A stretch of DNA of 64,000 nucleotides from Tritonibacter horizontis (GTDB lineage Bacteria > Pseudomonadota > Alphaproteobacteria > Rhodobacterales > Rhodobacteraceae): NCBI RefSeq assembly GCF_001518015.1, contig NZ_LPUY01000008.1, forward strand, positions 62,001 through 126,000. Reading direction: 5' to 3'. Below are positions 54,803 to 63,675 of the stretch, piece by piece. Position 1 is the stretch's first letter; each line of letters starts with the position of its first letter. The position numbers and the translations under genes are program-made. The notes below the pieces were generated by a model. That model did not search any database, was not told where the DNA came from, and saw nothing but the letters and a program-made list of their open reading frames with translations.

Positions 54803-55780
54803 ATGACACTTGGTAAAAAAATCGCGTGGGACGATACCGTCCTGCCCTTCCAGCTTGATGCATCCGACATGCGCGGCCGCGTGGCGCGGCTTGATGGCGT
54901 GTTGGACGGTATTCTGGAGCAACACAATTATCCCCCCGCAGTCGAAGCGCTGGTGGCGGAGATGGCTTTGCTGACCGCATTGATCGGGCAAACCATGAGT
55001 CTGCGATGGAAACTGTCGTTGCAAGTGCAGTCCAAAGGGGCCGTTCGCATGATCGCGACGGATTACTATGCGCCCGAACACGAAGGTGACACCGCGCGCA
55101 TCCGGGCCTATGCCAGCTATGATGCGGATCGCGTCATTGATGGCGCTCCGTTTGATCTGGTCGGCGAAGGCTATTTCGCAATCCTGATCGACCAGGGAGA
55201 GGGGACACAGCCTTACCAGGGGATCACGCCACTGTCGGCGACGTCCTTGTCGGACTGTGCCGAGGCGTATTTTGCCCAGTCTGAACAGCTGCCGACGCGA
55301 TTCCAGCTCAGTTTTGGGAAATCATCTGAACCGGGCAAGGGTGAGTCCTGGCGCGCTGGGGGGGTCATGCTTCAGCATATGCCAAAAGCATCGCCATTTG
55401 CGGCGCAGGGGCAGGGCACCGGCGAGGTCCTGAGCGCGACAGATCTGGTGTCCGGTGACGAAGAAGAAAACTGGAACCGGGTCAACGTCCTGCTTGCGAC
55501 GGTTGAGGACCTGGAACTGATCGGCCCGTCGATTTCACCGAGCGAACTGCTTCTTCGTCTCTTTCACGAGGAACAACCACGGGTCTATGATGCGCAATCG
55601 GTCCGGTTTGGCTGCACCTGTTCCGAAGATCGCGTGCGTCAGAGCTTGTCGATCTATTCCGCCAAGGACATCGCGACGATGACAACGGATGAGGGGCGCG
55701 TGACGGCGGATTGCCAGTTCTGCGGCGCGCATTACGATCTCGATCCGGCAACCGTCGGTTTTGAGGCCAAAGAGGAGTGA
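54803..55780 (+). CDS. hslO: Redox-regulated chaperone Hsp33
   Basis: Zinc-binding holdase activated by oxidative stress together with unfolding. The 325-residue protein keeps the zinc/redox cysteines Cys271, Cys273 (CTC), Cys304 and Cys307 (CQFC). MSLRWKLSLQVQSKGAVRMI and the linker before the zinc domain fit the family; length is slightly above E. coli Hsp33 (292), as in other alphaproteobacteria. The next NUDIX gene starts 4 bases after its stop. Confidence 0.95.
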   Translation: MTLGKKIAWDDTVLPFQLDASDMRGRVARLDGVLDGILEQHNYPPAVEALVAEMALLTALIGQTMSLRWKLSLQVQSKGAVRMIATDYYAPEHEGDTARIRAYASYDADRVIDGAPFDLVGEGYFAILIDQGEGTQPYQGITPLSATSLSDCAEAYFAQSEQLPTRFQLSFGKSSEPGKGESWRAGGVMLQHMPKASPFAAQGQGTGEVLSATDLVSGDEEENWNRVNVLLATVEDLELIGPSISPSELLLRLFHEEQPRVYDAQSVRFGCTCSEDRVRQSLSIYSAKDIATMTTDEGRVTADCQFCGAHYDLDPATVGFEAKEE

Positions 55781-55784
55781 CACC

Positions 55785-56387
55785 GTGTCAGCGCTTGCGG
55801 CGAGCATTACCGAAGCGTTGCGACGCAATGTCGGACAGACCACTGATTTCGACCTGAACCCAGAGGTCGTCCTCCCTGCCGGGCGCACCCTGCGTCCGGC
55901 AGGGGTGCTGCTCGGTATCGAAACCTTTTCCGACCGACCGAGAGTTCTGTTGACCAAACGGTCTTCTGCATTGCGGCATCACCCGGGTCAAATCGCATTT
56001 CCGGGTGGAAAAGTTGATGCAACAGACCGCGATGCGACTGCTGCGGCGCTGCGAGAAGCCTCGGAGGAAGTTGGGCTGCCACCAATGCTGCCCCGGATTC
56101 TCGGTCACCTTCCTTCGCATGAGACGGTCACCGGGTTTCAGGTCACCCCGGTTGTGGCCTTGATTGAACGTCCCTTTGATACGCGCGCCGAAATTGGGGA
56201 AGTGGCAGAGGTTTTCCGGGTTCCGCTGGATCATCTCCTGGATGTGTCACGCTATCAGATCCAATCGCGTCACTGGCGAGGGGCACGACGACACTACTTT
56301 GTCGTTCCCTTCGGTCCTTACTATATCTGGGGTGCGACCGCGCGCATGCTCCGTGGATTTGCGGCAGCAATGGGGGCGGGGGAATGA
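55785..56387 (+). CDS. NUDIX CoA pyrophosphatase-like hydrolase
   Basis: A 200-residue NUDIX protein with the CoA-type pattern: LTKRSSALRHHPGQIAFPGGK (the NuCoA motif region) directly before the NUDIX box ATAAALREASEEVGL. Such enzymes cleave CoA and its oxidised forms to phosphopantetheine. The GTG at 55785 has GGAG upstream. It overlaps the CCA-adding gene by 4 bases; hslO, this gene and the CCA enzyme form an operon. Confidence 0.9.
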   Translation: MSALAASITEALRRNVGQTTDFDLNPEVVLPAGRTLRPAGVLLGIETFSDRPRVLLTKRSSALRHHPGQIAFPGGKVDATDRDATAAALREASEEVGLPPMLPRILGHLPSHETVTGFQVTPVVALIERPFDTRAEIGEVAEVFRVPLDHLLDVSRYQIQSRHWRGARRHYFVVPFGPYYIWGATARMLRGFAAAMGAGE

Positions 56388-57541
56388 AAATTGATCAGCC
56401 GTGGCTTCGAACCCCTGCCACAAGAAACGTCTGCATTGCCCTGAGCGACGGCGGGGCGGAGGTTTTCTTTGTTGGGGGATGTGTGCGCAATGCGCTGCTG
56501 AAAGAACCGGTTTCGGATCTTGATCTCGCCACGTCCCTGTCGCCGCAGGATGTTCTGGAGCGGGCAAACCGCGCTGGGCTCAAAGCGGTTCCGACGGGGA
56601 TTGAGCATGGCACTGTGACGATCTTGTCAGAAGGTCAGCCATTTGAAGTCACAACCTTCCGGAAGGATGTGGCGACAGACGGGCGACGTGCCGTGGTTGC
56701 ATTTTCCAGCTCGGTCAGGGAGGACGCGCAGCGGCGGGATTTCACGATGAACGCGATCTATGCACGCCCCGATGGCGAGGTTGTCGATCCGCTTGACGGC
56801 TTGAGCGATCTGCATGCACGCAGGGTCCGGTTCATCGGCGATGCATCGACACGCATCAAAGAAGACTACCTGAGGATCCTGCGGTATTTTCGGTTTCATT
56901 GCTGGTACGGCAAGCCTGAAGACGGGTTTGACCCCGAGGCGCTTGCCGCGATTGCAGAAACGCAGGACGGGCTGGAGCAGCTTTCCCGGGAACGCGTCGG
57001 GGTTGAAATCGTCAAACTTTTGTCCGCGCACGATCCAGCGCCCTGCGTGGCGGCGATGCGGCAGATTGGCGTTCTGGCGCGTGTTTTGCCAGGAGCAAAT
57101 GACCGGGCTCTGGCGCCGCTGATCCATCTGGAAGGCGATCTGGCCCCGCAGGCAGAGACGCGTCTGGCAACACTAGGCAGTGAAACGTTGCAGGCGGACT
57201 TGCGGCTGAGCAAGGCCATGTCCGAGCGCATCCGGCTGTTGCGGGATTTGGCAGTGGGGTCGACCTCGCCAAGTGAACTTGCCTACCGACATGGCGCAGA
57301 GACCGCGAAACGTGCGTTGATTTTGCGGGCTGCCTTGCTGGAAACATCACTTCAACCCACGTTAGAGACTGATATTTCGATTGGGGCGGCGGCCATTTTT
57401 CCCGTAGCAGCCAAAGATTTGATGCCGCGTGTCTCGGGTCCGGCTCTGGGGCGGGCGCTGCGAGCCCTCGAGGCAGAGTGGATCGAATCCGGCTTTGTCC
57501 TCACGCGGGAGGAACTGATCGCGACCTTGCGGCCGGATTGA
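56384..57541 (+). CDS. cca: CCA tRNA nucleotidyltransferase / poly(A) polymerase family
   Basis: A 385-residue class II nucleotidyltransferase. FFVGGCVRNALL, the metal-binding SDLDLATSL, and DAQRRDFTMNAIYA are the catalytic and nucleotide-selection motifs; the later DYLRILRYFRFHCWYG belongs to the neck. In alphaproteobacteria this form acts as the CCA-adding enzyme that completes tRNA 3' ends; a poly(A) polymerase role cannot be excluded by sequence alone. Confidence 0.92.
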   Translation: MKIDQPWLRTPATRNVCIALSDGGAEVFFVGGCVRNALLKEPVSDLDLATSLSPQDVLERANRAGLKAVPTGIEHGTVTILSEGQPFEVTTFRKDVATDGRRAVVAFSSSVREDAQRRDFTMNAIYARPDGEVVDPLDGLSDLHARRVRFIGDASTRIKEDYLRILRYFRFHCWYGKPEDGFDPEALAAIAETQDGLEQLSRERVGVEIVKLLSAHDPAPCVAAMRQIGVLARVLPGANDRALAPLIHLEGDLAPQAETRLATLGSETLQADLRLSKAMSERIRLLRDLAVGSTSPSELAYRHGAETAKRALILRAALLETSLQPTLETDISIGAAAIFPVAAKDLMPRVSGPALGRALRALEAEWIESGFVLTREELIATLRPD

Positions 57542-57605
57542 TGGCTGCAACTGGACCGGGCCACGCCAGTCGCAATTGTGTCTGGCTCCAGACTGTTAAC
57601 TGCAT

Positions 57606-57682
57606 TTTCCAGCATACGGTCCAGGTGCAACCCATAGGCGATTTGTTCAGAGCGAGTGGCCGTGATCCTTTCGTGCTGGAAA
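57606..57682. repeat. 9-bp inverted repeat upstream of coxC
   Basis: TTTCCAGCA (57606-57614) and TGCTGGAAA (57674-57682) are perfect reverse complements 59 bases apart, ending 49 bases before the coxC start. A 14-base dyad GTCTGGCTCCAGAC (57580-57593), possibly the end of the preceding operon, lies just upstream. They could be a looping operator or a long leader stem. Confidence 0.4.
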
Positions 57683-57731
57683 CAGCAATCATCGTTTGCG
57701 AATCCCACCCCCATCCCTAAGATTACCGGGG

Positions 57732-58859
57732 ATGGAAACGCTTCTTGCACAACACAACTTCACGCTTGTGATCATGGCCTGCCTGGTCGCGACCGTTGCC
57801 GCATTCACGGGGCTGTCGTTGACGAGAGAGTTGGCAAAGAAACCTGTTCTGCAACGCAAAATCTCGATCTCACTGGCCGCGATCGCGCTGGGCGGTGGCA
57901 TCTGGTCGATGCATTTTGTCGCCATGCTGGGTTTGCAGTTGCCAATCCTGTTCTACTACGATGCTGCGCTCACACTGGTCTCGGCGCTGACCGCGATCCT
58001 GATTGTCGGGGTCGCGCTTGTGTTGTTGCATTTTGTCGAACGGACGCCGCTGGTCATAAGCAGCGCAGGTGGCATTGTTGGAATTGGTGTCCTGGCCATG
58101 CACTATATCGGTATGGCGGGTTTGCAGCAGTGTCGCGCGATCTATACCCCTTTTGGGCTGATCGTTTCTTCGGTGGTGGCCATCGGGCTATGCGTGTTGG
58201 CGATCTGGCTTGCGTATGGGAAACGCAGGATCCGAAACATCTATCTTGGTTCTTTGTGTTTCGCGGTCGCGGTTTGCTCCGTGCATTTTCTCGCGATGGC
58301 CGGAACCAGCTTTGTCGCCGTCCCAAGCTTAGCGGAATTTGGCCTGACGATGAGCAACGAAGTTCTGGCGATAGGCGTAATTTTCTCAAGCTTTGTTCTG
58401 TTCGGGACGTTTCTTTGGGTTGGCGTTACCTTTTTGGTGCCGCAAGACCGTGTCATAGAACCGCAGATCCAAACTCCGGCACCACGCCCAAAGGCCGCGC
58501 CCCATGACTTGCAAATCCCCTGCGAGCGGGATGGCATCAAGGTCTTCATCGCGCCGGAAGACGTTATTTTGATGCGCGCTGATGGGCATTATACGCAGGT
58601 CTACACCGACCGGGATCGACTCTTTTGTGTCTGGCCGATCACGCAGGCGTCAAAGCGGTTGGTGCCCGTGGGTTTCTTGCAGACGCACCGCAGCTATCTG
58701 GTGAATTCGAACAAGGTTCTGCGCTTCGAGCGGGCGAAGGACAAGGGACGTTGCGTCTTTCAAAAACCAGACCTTCCGCCGGCGCCGGTCAGCCGGTCCA
58801 AGCTGAAATCCATTCAGGATGTGCTCTGCCCGGAGCGCGGCGCAATTGGTGCAGAATAG
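57732..58859 (+). CDS. coxC: MHYT-LytTR membrane regulator, CoxC-like
   Basis: A 375-residue membrane-bound transcription regulator at the head of the CO dehydrogenase cluster. Residues 1-235 form about seven membrane helices with three MHYT-type repeats (SMHFVAML, AMHYIGMAG, SVHFLAMAG), proposed to bind metal and sense small gases. After a Pro-rich linker comes a LytTR DNA-binding domain (IKVFIAPEDVILMRADGHYTQVYT to FLQTHRSYLVNSNKVL). This matches CoxC/CoxH of Oligotropha. A direct repeat fitting a LytTR target overlaps its stop codon and precedes coxM. The start has no strong ribosome site. Confidence 0.88.
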   Translation: METLLAQHNFTLVIMACLVATVAAFTGLSLTRELAKKPVLQRKISISLAAIALGGGIWSMHFVAMLGLQLPILFYYDAALTLVSALTAILIVGVALVLLHFVERTPLVISSAGGIVGIGVLAMHYIGMAGLQQCRAIYTPFGLIVSSVVAIGLCVLAIWLAYGKRRIRNIYLGSLCFAVAVCSVHFLAMAGTSFVAVPSLAEFGLTMSNEVLAIGVIFSSFVLFGTFLWVGVTFLVPQDRVIEPQIQTPAPRPKAAPHDLQIPCERDGIKVFIAPEDVILMRADGHYTQVYTDRDRLFCVWPITQASKRLVPVGFLQTHRSYLVNSNKVLRFERAKDKGRCVFQKPDLPPAPVSRSKLKSIQDVLCPERGAIGAE

Positions 58860-58877
58860 GGCGCATTTCGTGCAGAA
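58840..58877 (+). promoter_or_regulatory. 17-bp direct repeat at 21-bp offset before coxM
   Basis: GCGCAATTGGTGCAGAA (58840-58856) and GCGCATTTCGTGCAGAA (58861-58877) agree in 15 of 17 positions and are two helical turns apart, the arrangement bound by LytTR dimers. They sit at the coxC 3' end, 91 bases before coxM. A weaker ATTTCAT at 58885-58891 may be a further half. Confidence 0.55.
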
Positions 58878-58968
58878 GCCCTGTATTTCATCAGATTCCT
58901 GAAGCCATCCGTCGCGCGTCGGGCGCAGTCTCCCCCCAGCAAGAGTAATCGCTTTAGGGAGGAAGCCG

Positions 58969-59823
58969 ATGATTCCAGCGTCATTTGAATACTATCGCCC
59001 GAAGGATATGGCGGGCGTCATCGCCATCCTTCAGGAGCACGGGGACGAGGCGCGCGTGCTTGCGGGGGGCCACAGCCTGATCCCGATGATGAAGCTGCGC
59101 ATGGCGGAAGTTCCGCATCTCATCGACATGCAGGACGTCGGTGGTTTGTCGGACATCGAAATCGGCCCTGATCGTGTCCGGATCGGTGCGATGGTCACGC
59201 AATCTGATCTTATCGACGATGCCGCTTTGGCAAAGGTTGCCCCCATCCTGCGCGAAGCAGCCCTACAAATCGCCGACCCTCAGGTGCGTTATATGGGAAC
59301 CGTCGGTGGCAATGTTGCAAATGGGGATCCCGGAAACGACATGCCGGGGCTGATGCAATGCCTTGACGCAACCTTTGTCCTGATCGGACCGGATGGCGAA
59401 CGCGCGGTCGCGGCGCGGGACTTTTACGAGGCCGCCTACATGACCGCGCGCGAAGACGAAGAGGTGCTGACAGCCGTGACGATCCCGCTTCCCAAAGGCG
59501 GTTATGCCTATGAGAAGCAGAAGCGCAAGATCGGGGACTATGCCACGGCTGCGGCGGCAGTTCAGATTTCCAAGGATCAAAACGGGTGTAGCGCTGCGTC
59601 GATCGCGATGACGAACCTGAGCGATACGCCCATCTTTTCCGAGGCCGCAGGTGCGGCGTTGGTTGGCACCTCTGTTGATGATGCCGCGCTCAAAGCCGCA
59701 GTTGCGGCGATGCTGAACGACATTGACCCAACCGAAGATAACCGCGGCCCGATCGCATTCAAGAAATATGTGGCTGGCGTCATTCTGCGCCGCGCCATCG
59801 AACGTGCCTGGTCGCGCGCCTGA
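58969..59823 (+). CDS. coxM: Aerobic CO dehydrogenase medium subunit (FAD) CoxM
   Basis: Flavoprotein subunit that carries electrons from the iron-sulfur subunit to the quinone pool. The 284-residue protein keeps both FAD motifs at the same positions as Oligotropha CoxM: AGGHS at 32-36 and TVGG at 111-114. A GGGAGG site lies before the ATG. It is followed 13 bases later by coxS, giving the conserved M-S-L order. Confidence 0.95.
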   Translation: MIPASFEYYRPKDMAGVIAILQEHGDEARVLAGGHSLIPMMKLRMAEVPHLIDMQDVGGLSDIEIGPDRVRIGAMVTQSDLIDDAALAKVAPILREAALQIADPQVRYMGTVGGNVANGDPGNDMPGLMQCLDATFVLIGPDGERAVAARDFYEAAYMTAREDEEVLTAVTIPLPKGGYAYEKQKRKIGDYATAAAAVQISKDQNGCSAASIAMTNLSDTPIFSEAAGAALVGTSVDDAALKAAVAAMLNDIDPTEDNRGPIAFKKYVAGVILRRAIERAWSRA

Positions 59824-59836
59824 GGGAGGAATTTCC

Positions 59837-60331
59837 ATGTCCAAGAAAATGCACATTACGCTGACGGTGAACGGTAAGGAAGAAGAGTTCCTGGCAGAGC
59901 CGCGTGAACTGTTGATCTATACTCTGCGCGAACGGCTGAACATCACCGGTCCGCATATTGGCTGCGACACGTCCCATTGCGGAGCCTGCACTGTGACGAT
60001 CAACGGCAAGTCCGTGAAATCCTGTACCCTCTTTTCCGCCCAGGCGAATGGAAAGGAGATCACCACCATCGAGGGGATTGGTGGTCCCGATGATCTGCAT
60101 CCGCTGCAATCCGCCTTCAAGGAGCATCATGGGCTCCAGTGTGGGTTTTGCACGCCGGGCATGATTACACGCGCAGCAAAGCTTCTGCAGGAAAACCCGA
60201 ATCCGACCGAGGCGGAGATCCGCTTTGGAATGGCCGGCAATATCTGCCGCTGTACGGGCTACCAGAACATCATCAAGTCCATTCAGGCCGCTGCCGCGGA
60301 AATGAATGCCGCCAAGGAGGCTGCAGAATGA
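59837..60331 (+). CDS. coxS: Aerobic CO dehydrogenase small subunit (2Fe-2S) CoxS
   Basis: Iron-sulfur subunit with two [2Fe-2S] clusters. In the 164-residue protein the plant-type cluster uses Cys43, Cys48, Cys51 and Cys63 and the second cluster Cys102, Cys105, Cys137 and Cys139 (CGFC, CRC). The ATG at 59837 has GGGAGGA upstream; the open frame further up overlaps coxM and is not used. Its stop overlaps the coxL start by 4 bases. Confidence 0.96.
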   Translation: MSKKMHITLTVNGKEEEFLAEPRELLIYTLRERLNITGPHIGCDTSHCGACTVTINGKSVKSCTLFSAQANGKEITTIEGIGGPDDLHPLQSAFKEHHGLQCGFCTPGMITRAAKLLQENPNPTEAEIRFGMAGNICRCTGYQNIIKSIQAAAAEMNAAKEAAE

Positions 60332-62745
60332 AAGACGAGATCGACAACAGAGACGAACGCGTTGCCAACCTCAAGGGTTTGGGTTGCTCGCGCAAACGCG
60401 TCGAGGATGCGCGCTTTACCCAAGGCAAGGGCAATTACGTTGACGACATAAAGCTGGACGGGATGCTGTTTGGTGACTTTGTCCGGTCGCCCTATGCGCA
60501 TGCGCGGATCAAGAGCATCGACACCGCGGCGGCCATGGAGGTCCCTGGCGTGCTGGCGGTTCTGACCGCTGCCGACCTGGAACCCCTTGGGCTGCATTGG
60601 ATGCCGACCCTGGCCGGCGACAAACAAATGGTACTGGCGGACGGAAAGGTCCTGTTTCAAGGGCAGGAAGTCGCCTTTGTCGTGGCCGAAGATCGTTTCG
60701 CCGCCGCTGACGGCATCGAGCTGGTCGAGGTCGAGTATGAAGAGCTTCCGGTGATCGTCGATCCATTTGAATCGTTGAAATCAGACGTGGTGTTGCGGGA
60801 GGATCTGGATCCCAAGGCCCCCGGTGCGCATGGACCGCGCAAACACCCGAACCACATTTTCACCTGGGAGGCCGGTGATAAGGCACCCACAGAAGAGGTG
60901 ATCGCGAATGCCGAGGTCGTAGCGACCGAAAGCATGTATTATCACCGCACCCATCCCTGCCCGCTGGAAACCTGCGGCTGCGTGGCTTCGATGGACAAGG
61001 TCAATGGAAAATTGACCCTCTGGGGGACGTTCCAGGCGCCCCATGCGATCCGCACGGTGGTCTCTTTGATCTCTGGCATCGAGGAACACAACATCCGTGT
61101 GATCTCGCCCGATATCGGCGGCGGCTTCGGCAACAAGGTTGGGGCTTATCCGGGCTATGTCTGCTCGGTTGTGGCGTCGATTGTCACTGGCAAGCCGGTG
61201 AAGTGGATCGAAGACCGCATGGACAATCTCATGACCACCGCCTTTGCGCGGGATTACCACATGACCGGCAAGATTTCAGCCACCAAAGAGGGCAAGATCA
61301 CCGCATTGCACTGTCATGTCACCGCCGATCACGGTGGGTTCGATGCCTGCGCCGATCCGACCAAGTTTCCGGCCGGGTTTATGAATATCTGCACGGGGTC
61401 CTACGATATTCCGACCGCGTATCTTGAGGTGGACGGGGTTTATACCAACAAGGCCCCAGGCGGAGTCAGCTATCGTTGTTCGTTCCGGGTGACCGAGGCG
61501 GTCTATTTCATTGAGCGCATGATCGAGGTGCTCGCGATTGAATTGAATATGGACGCGGCCGAGTTGCGCCGGATCAACTTCATCAAGAAGGAACAATTCC
61601 CTTACAAGGCGGCGCTGGGCTGGGAATACGACAGCGGCGACTACCACACCGCGTGGGACAAGGCGCTGAAGGCTGTTGATTACGACGGATTGCGTGCCGA
61701 ACAGGCGCAGCGGGTCGCGGATTTCAAAGCTGGCAAAACGCGCAAACTGATGGGCATCGGGTTGAGCTTTTTCACCGAGATTGTCGGCGCGGGTCCGGTC
61801 AAGAACTGTGATATCCTTGGGCTGGGCATGTTCGACAGTTGTGAGATCCGTATTCATCCGACCGGCTCCGCCATCGCCCGGCTTGGTACAATCTCGCAAG
61901 GGCAGGGTCACGCCACGACCTTTGCGCAGATCCTCGCGTCCGAGATCGGGTTGCCTGCGGATAGTATCACCATCGAAGAAGGCGACACCGATACGGCGCC
62001 CTATGGGCTCGGGACATACGGGTCGCGCTCAACGCCGGTGGCGGGAGCGGCCACTGCCATGGCTGGTCGCAAGATCCGCGCCAAGGCACAGATGATCGCG
62101 GCCTATCTGCTTGAAGTGCACGACAACGATGTCGAGTTCGATGTCGACCGGTTTGTGGTGAAGGGCGCGCCCGAGCGGTTCAAGACGATGAAGGAAATCG
62201 CCTTTGCCGCCTATAATCAAGCGATCCCGGGGCTCGAGCCGGGGCTGGAGGCGGTCAGTTACTACGATCCCCCGAACATGACCTATCCCTTTGGCGCATA
62301 TGTTTGTGTCATGGATATTGACGTGGACACGGGCGTTCCAGACATCCGCCGGTTCTACGCATTGGATGACTGCGGGACACGGATCAACCCGATGATCATC
62401 GAAGGCCAGATCCATGGCGGCCTGACAGAAGCGCTCGCTGTCGCCCTGGGGCAGGAAATTGCCTACGATGATATGGGCAATGTCAAAACGGGCACGTTGA
62501 TGGACTTTTTCCTGCCGACGGCATGGGAAGTGCCCAACTACGAGACCGATTTCACGGTGACCCCCAGCCCGCACCATCCGATTGGCGCCAAAGGCGTCGG
62601 GGAAAGTCCGCACGTCGGCGGCGTCCCGTGCTTTTCAAATGCCGTGCAGGACGCCTTCCGGCCTTTTGGCAACCGGCACACCAATATGCCGCATGACCAT
62701 TGGCGGATCTGGCGTACGGCAAATGAATTGGGGCTGCACGACTAG
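60328..62745 (+). CDS. coxL: Aerobic CO dehydrogenase large subunit CoxL, form I
   Basis: Catalytic molybdenum-copper subunit that oxidises CO to CO2. The 805-residue protein has the form I active-site loop as SYRCSFR with the copper-binding Cys384 (Cys388 in Oligotropha), so it is a true CO dehydrogenase, not the form II AYRGAGR type. GGGFG (264-268), TFQAPHA near Gln237 and the catalytic Glu759 in GVGESP are in register with a four-residue offset. The residue before Tyr is Ser381 where form I usually has Ala. ATGA overlap with coxS. Confidence 0.96.
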   Translation: MKDEIDNRDERVANLKGLGCSRKRVEDARFTQGKGNYVDDIKLDGMLFGDFVRSPYAHARIKSIDTAAAMEVPGVLAVLTAADLEPLGLHWMPTLAGDKQMVLADGKVLFQGQEVAFVVAEDRFAAADGIELVEVEYEELPVIVDPFESLKSDVVLREDLDPKAPGAHGPRKHPNHIFTWEAGDKAPTEEVIANAEVVATESMYYHRTHPCPLETCGCVASMDKVNGKLTLWGTFQAPHAIRTVVSLISGIEEHNIRVISPDIGGGFGNKVGAYPGYVCSVVASIVTGKPVKWIEDRMDNLMTTAFARDYHMTGKISATKEGKITALHCHVTADHGGFDACADPTKFPAGFMNICTGSYDIPTAYLEVDGVYTNKAPGGVSYRCSFRVTEAVYFIERMIEVLAIELNMDAAELRRINFIKKEQFPYKAALGWEYDSGDYHTAWDKALKAVDYDGLRAEQAQRVADFKAGKTRKLMGIGLSFFTEIVGAGPVKNCDILGLGMFDSCEIRIHPTGSAIARLGTISQGQGHATTFAQILASEIGLPADSITIEEGDTDTAPYGLGTYGSRSTPVAGAATAMAGRKIRAKAQMIAAYLLEVHDNDVEFDVDRFVVKGAPERFKTMKEIAFAAYNQAIPGLEPGLEAVSYYDPPNMTYPFGAYVCVMDIDVDTGVPDIRRFYALDDCGTRINPMIIEGQIHGGLTEALAVALGQEIAYDDMGNVKTGTLMDFFLPTAWEVPNYETDFTVTPSPHHPIGAKGVGESPHVGGVPCFSNAVQDAFRPFGNRHTNMPHDHWRIWRTANELGLHD

Positions 62746-62757
62746 GACCTCCGCGAT

Positions 62758-62782
62758 GGGGCATCCGGGCAACGGATGCCCC
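62758..62782 (+). other. Perfect hairpin between coxL and coxD
   Basis: GGGGCATCCG (62758-62767) and CGGATGCCCC (62773-62782) form a 10-bp perfect stem with a 5-base loop, 12 bases past coxL and just before the coxD ribosome site. There is no T run, so it probably protects the coxMSL messenger or lowers read-through into coxD. Confidence 0.7.
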
Positions 62783-62799
62783 CGACAAGGGAATGCAAA

Positions 62800-63675
62800 A
62801 TGACCTGGACCGATCTTAAATCCGCTCTGGCGGCAGAGGGATATGTTGCCTCTGACGATCTGGCAGTGGCGCTGCATCTTGGCCTCTCATTGCAACGGCC
62901 TCTTCTGCTTGAGGGGTCGGCGGGCGTGGGGAAAACCCAGCTTGCCCACAGTCTGGCGATCGCGCGCGGGGCCAAGCTGATCCGGCTGCAATGTTACGAG
63001 GGGCTTGATTCCGCGCAGGCGATCTATGAATGGAATTACCAAAAGCAGCTTCTGTCGATCCGCGCTGCCGCCGAGAATGGCGAGACAGGAAACGCTGTAG
63101 AGAAACGGATTTTCTCGCGCGAATTCCTGCTGGAGCGGCCCTTGCTGGCCGCGATCACGCAAGACACGGCTCCGGTTCTGCTGATTGACGAAATTGATCG
63201 CGCGGATGAGGCGTTCGAAGCTTACCTTCTGGAGGTCCTCTCGGAGTTCCAGATCACCGTGCCAGAGCTGGGCACCATCACGGCAACGACCAAACCGGTT
63301 GTGATCCTGACATCAAACGGGACGCGCGACCTGTCGGACGCCCTGCGCCGTCGTTGTCTTTATTCCTATATGGAGTACCCGGATCGAATGACCGAGCTGG
63401 CGATCCTCGGCGCCCGCTATCCGACGGTCGAGACGAGGCTGGGGCAACAGATCGTCGGCTTTGTGCAGAAACTGCGTGAAGAAGACCTGGAGAAGACCCC
63501 TGGCATCGCCGAGATGTTGGATTTTGCTGCGGCCCTGATGGGGCTTGGGATCGCAGATCTCACCCGCGACCCGGCGGTCCTGCAACATACGTTGAGCACA
63601 TTGCTGAAGACGCAGAACGACCGCGCGCAGATCACGCCCGAGGTGGCGGCACGTATTGCGGGACGCGCCGCATGA
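62800..63675 (+). CDS. coxD: CoxD, MoxR-type AAA+ ATPase for CO dehydrogenase maturation
   Basis: A 291-residue AAA+ ATPase of the MoxR group. Walker A is GSAGVGKTQLAH, Walker B VLLIDEIDRADEAFEAYLLE, and sensor 1 ILTSNGTRDLSDALRRRC. In Oligotropha, CoxD is needed to put sulfur and copper into the Mo site of CoxL. The ATG at 62800 has AAGGG 8 bases upstream. It overlaps the next gene by 4 bases (ATGA), as MoxR ATPases do with their VWA partners. Confidence 0.93.
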   Translation: MTWTDLKSALAAEGYVASDDLAVALHLGLSLQRPLLLEGSAGVGKTQLAHSLAIARGAKLIRLQCYEGLDSAQAIYEWNYQKQLLSIRAAAENGETGNAVEKRIFSREFLLERPLLAAITQDTAPVLLIDEIDRADEAFEAYLLEVLSEFQITVPELGTITATTKPVVILTSNGTRDLSDALRRRCLYSYMEYPDRMTELAILGARYPTVETRLGQQIVGFVQKLREEDLEKTPGIAEMLDFAAALMGLGIADLTRDPAVLQHTLSTLLKTQNDRAQITPEVAARIAGRAA

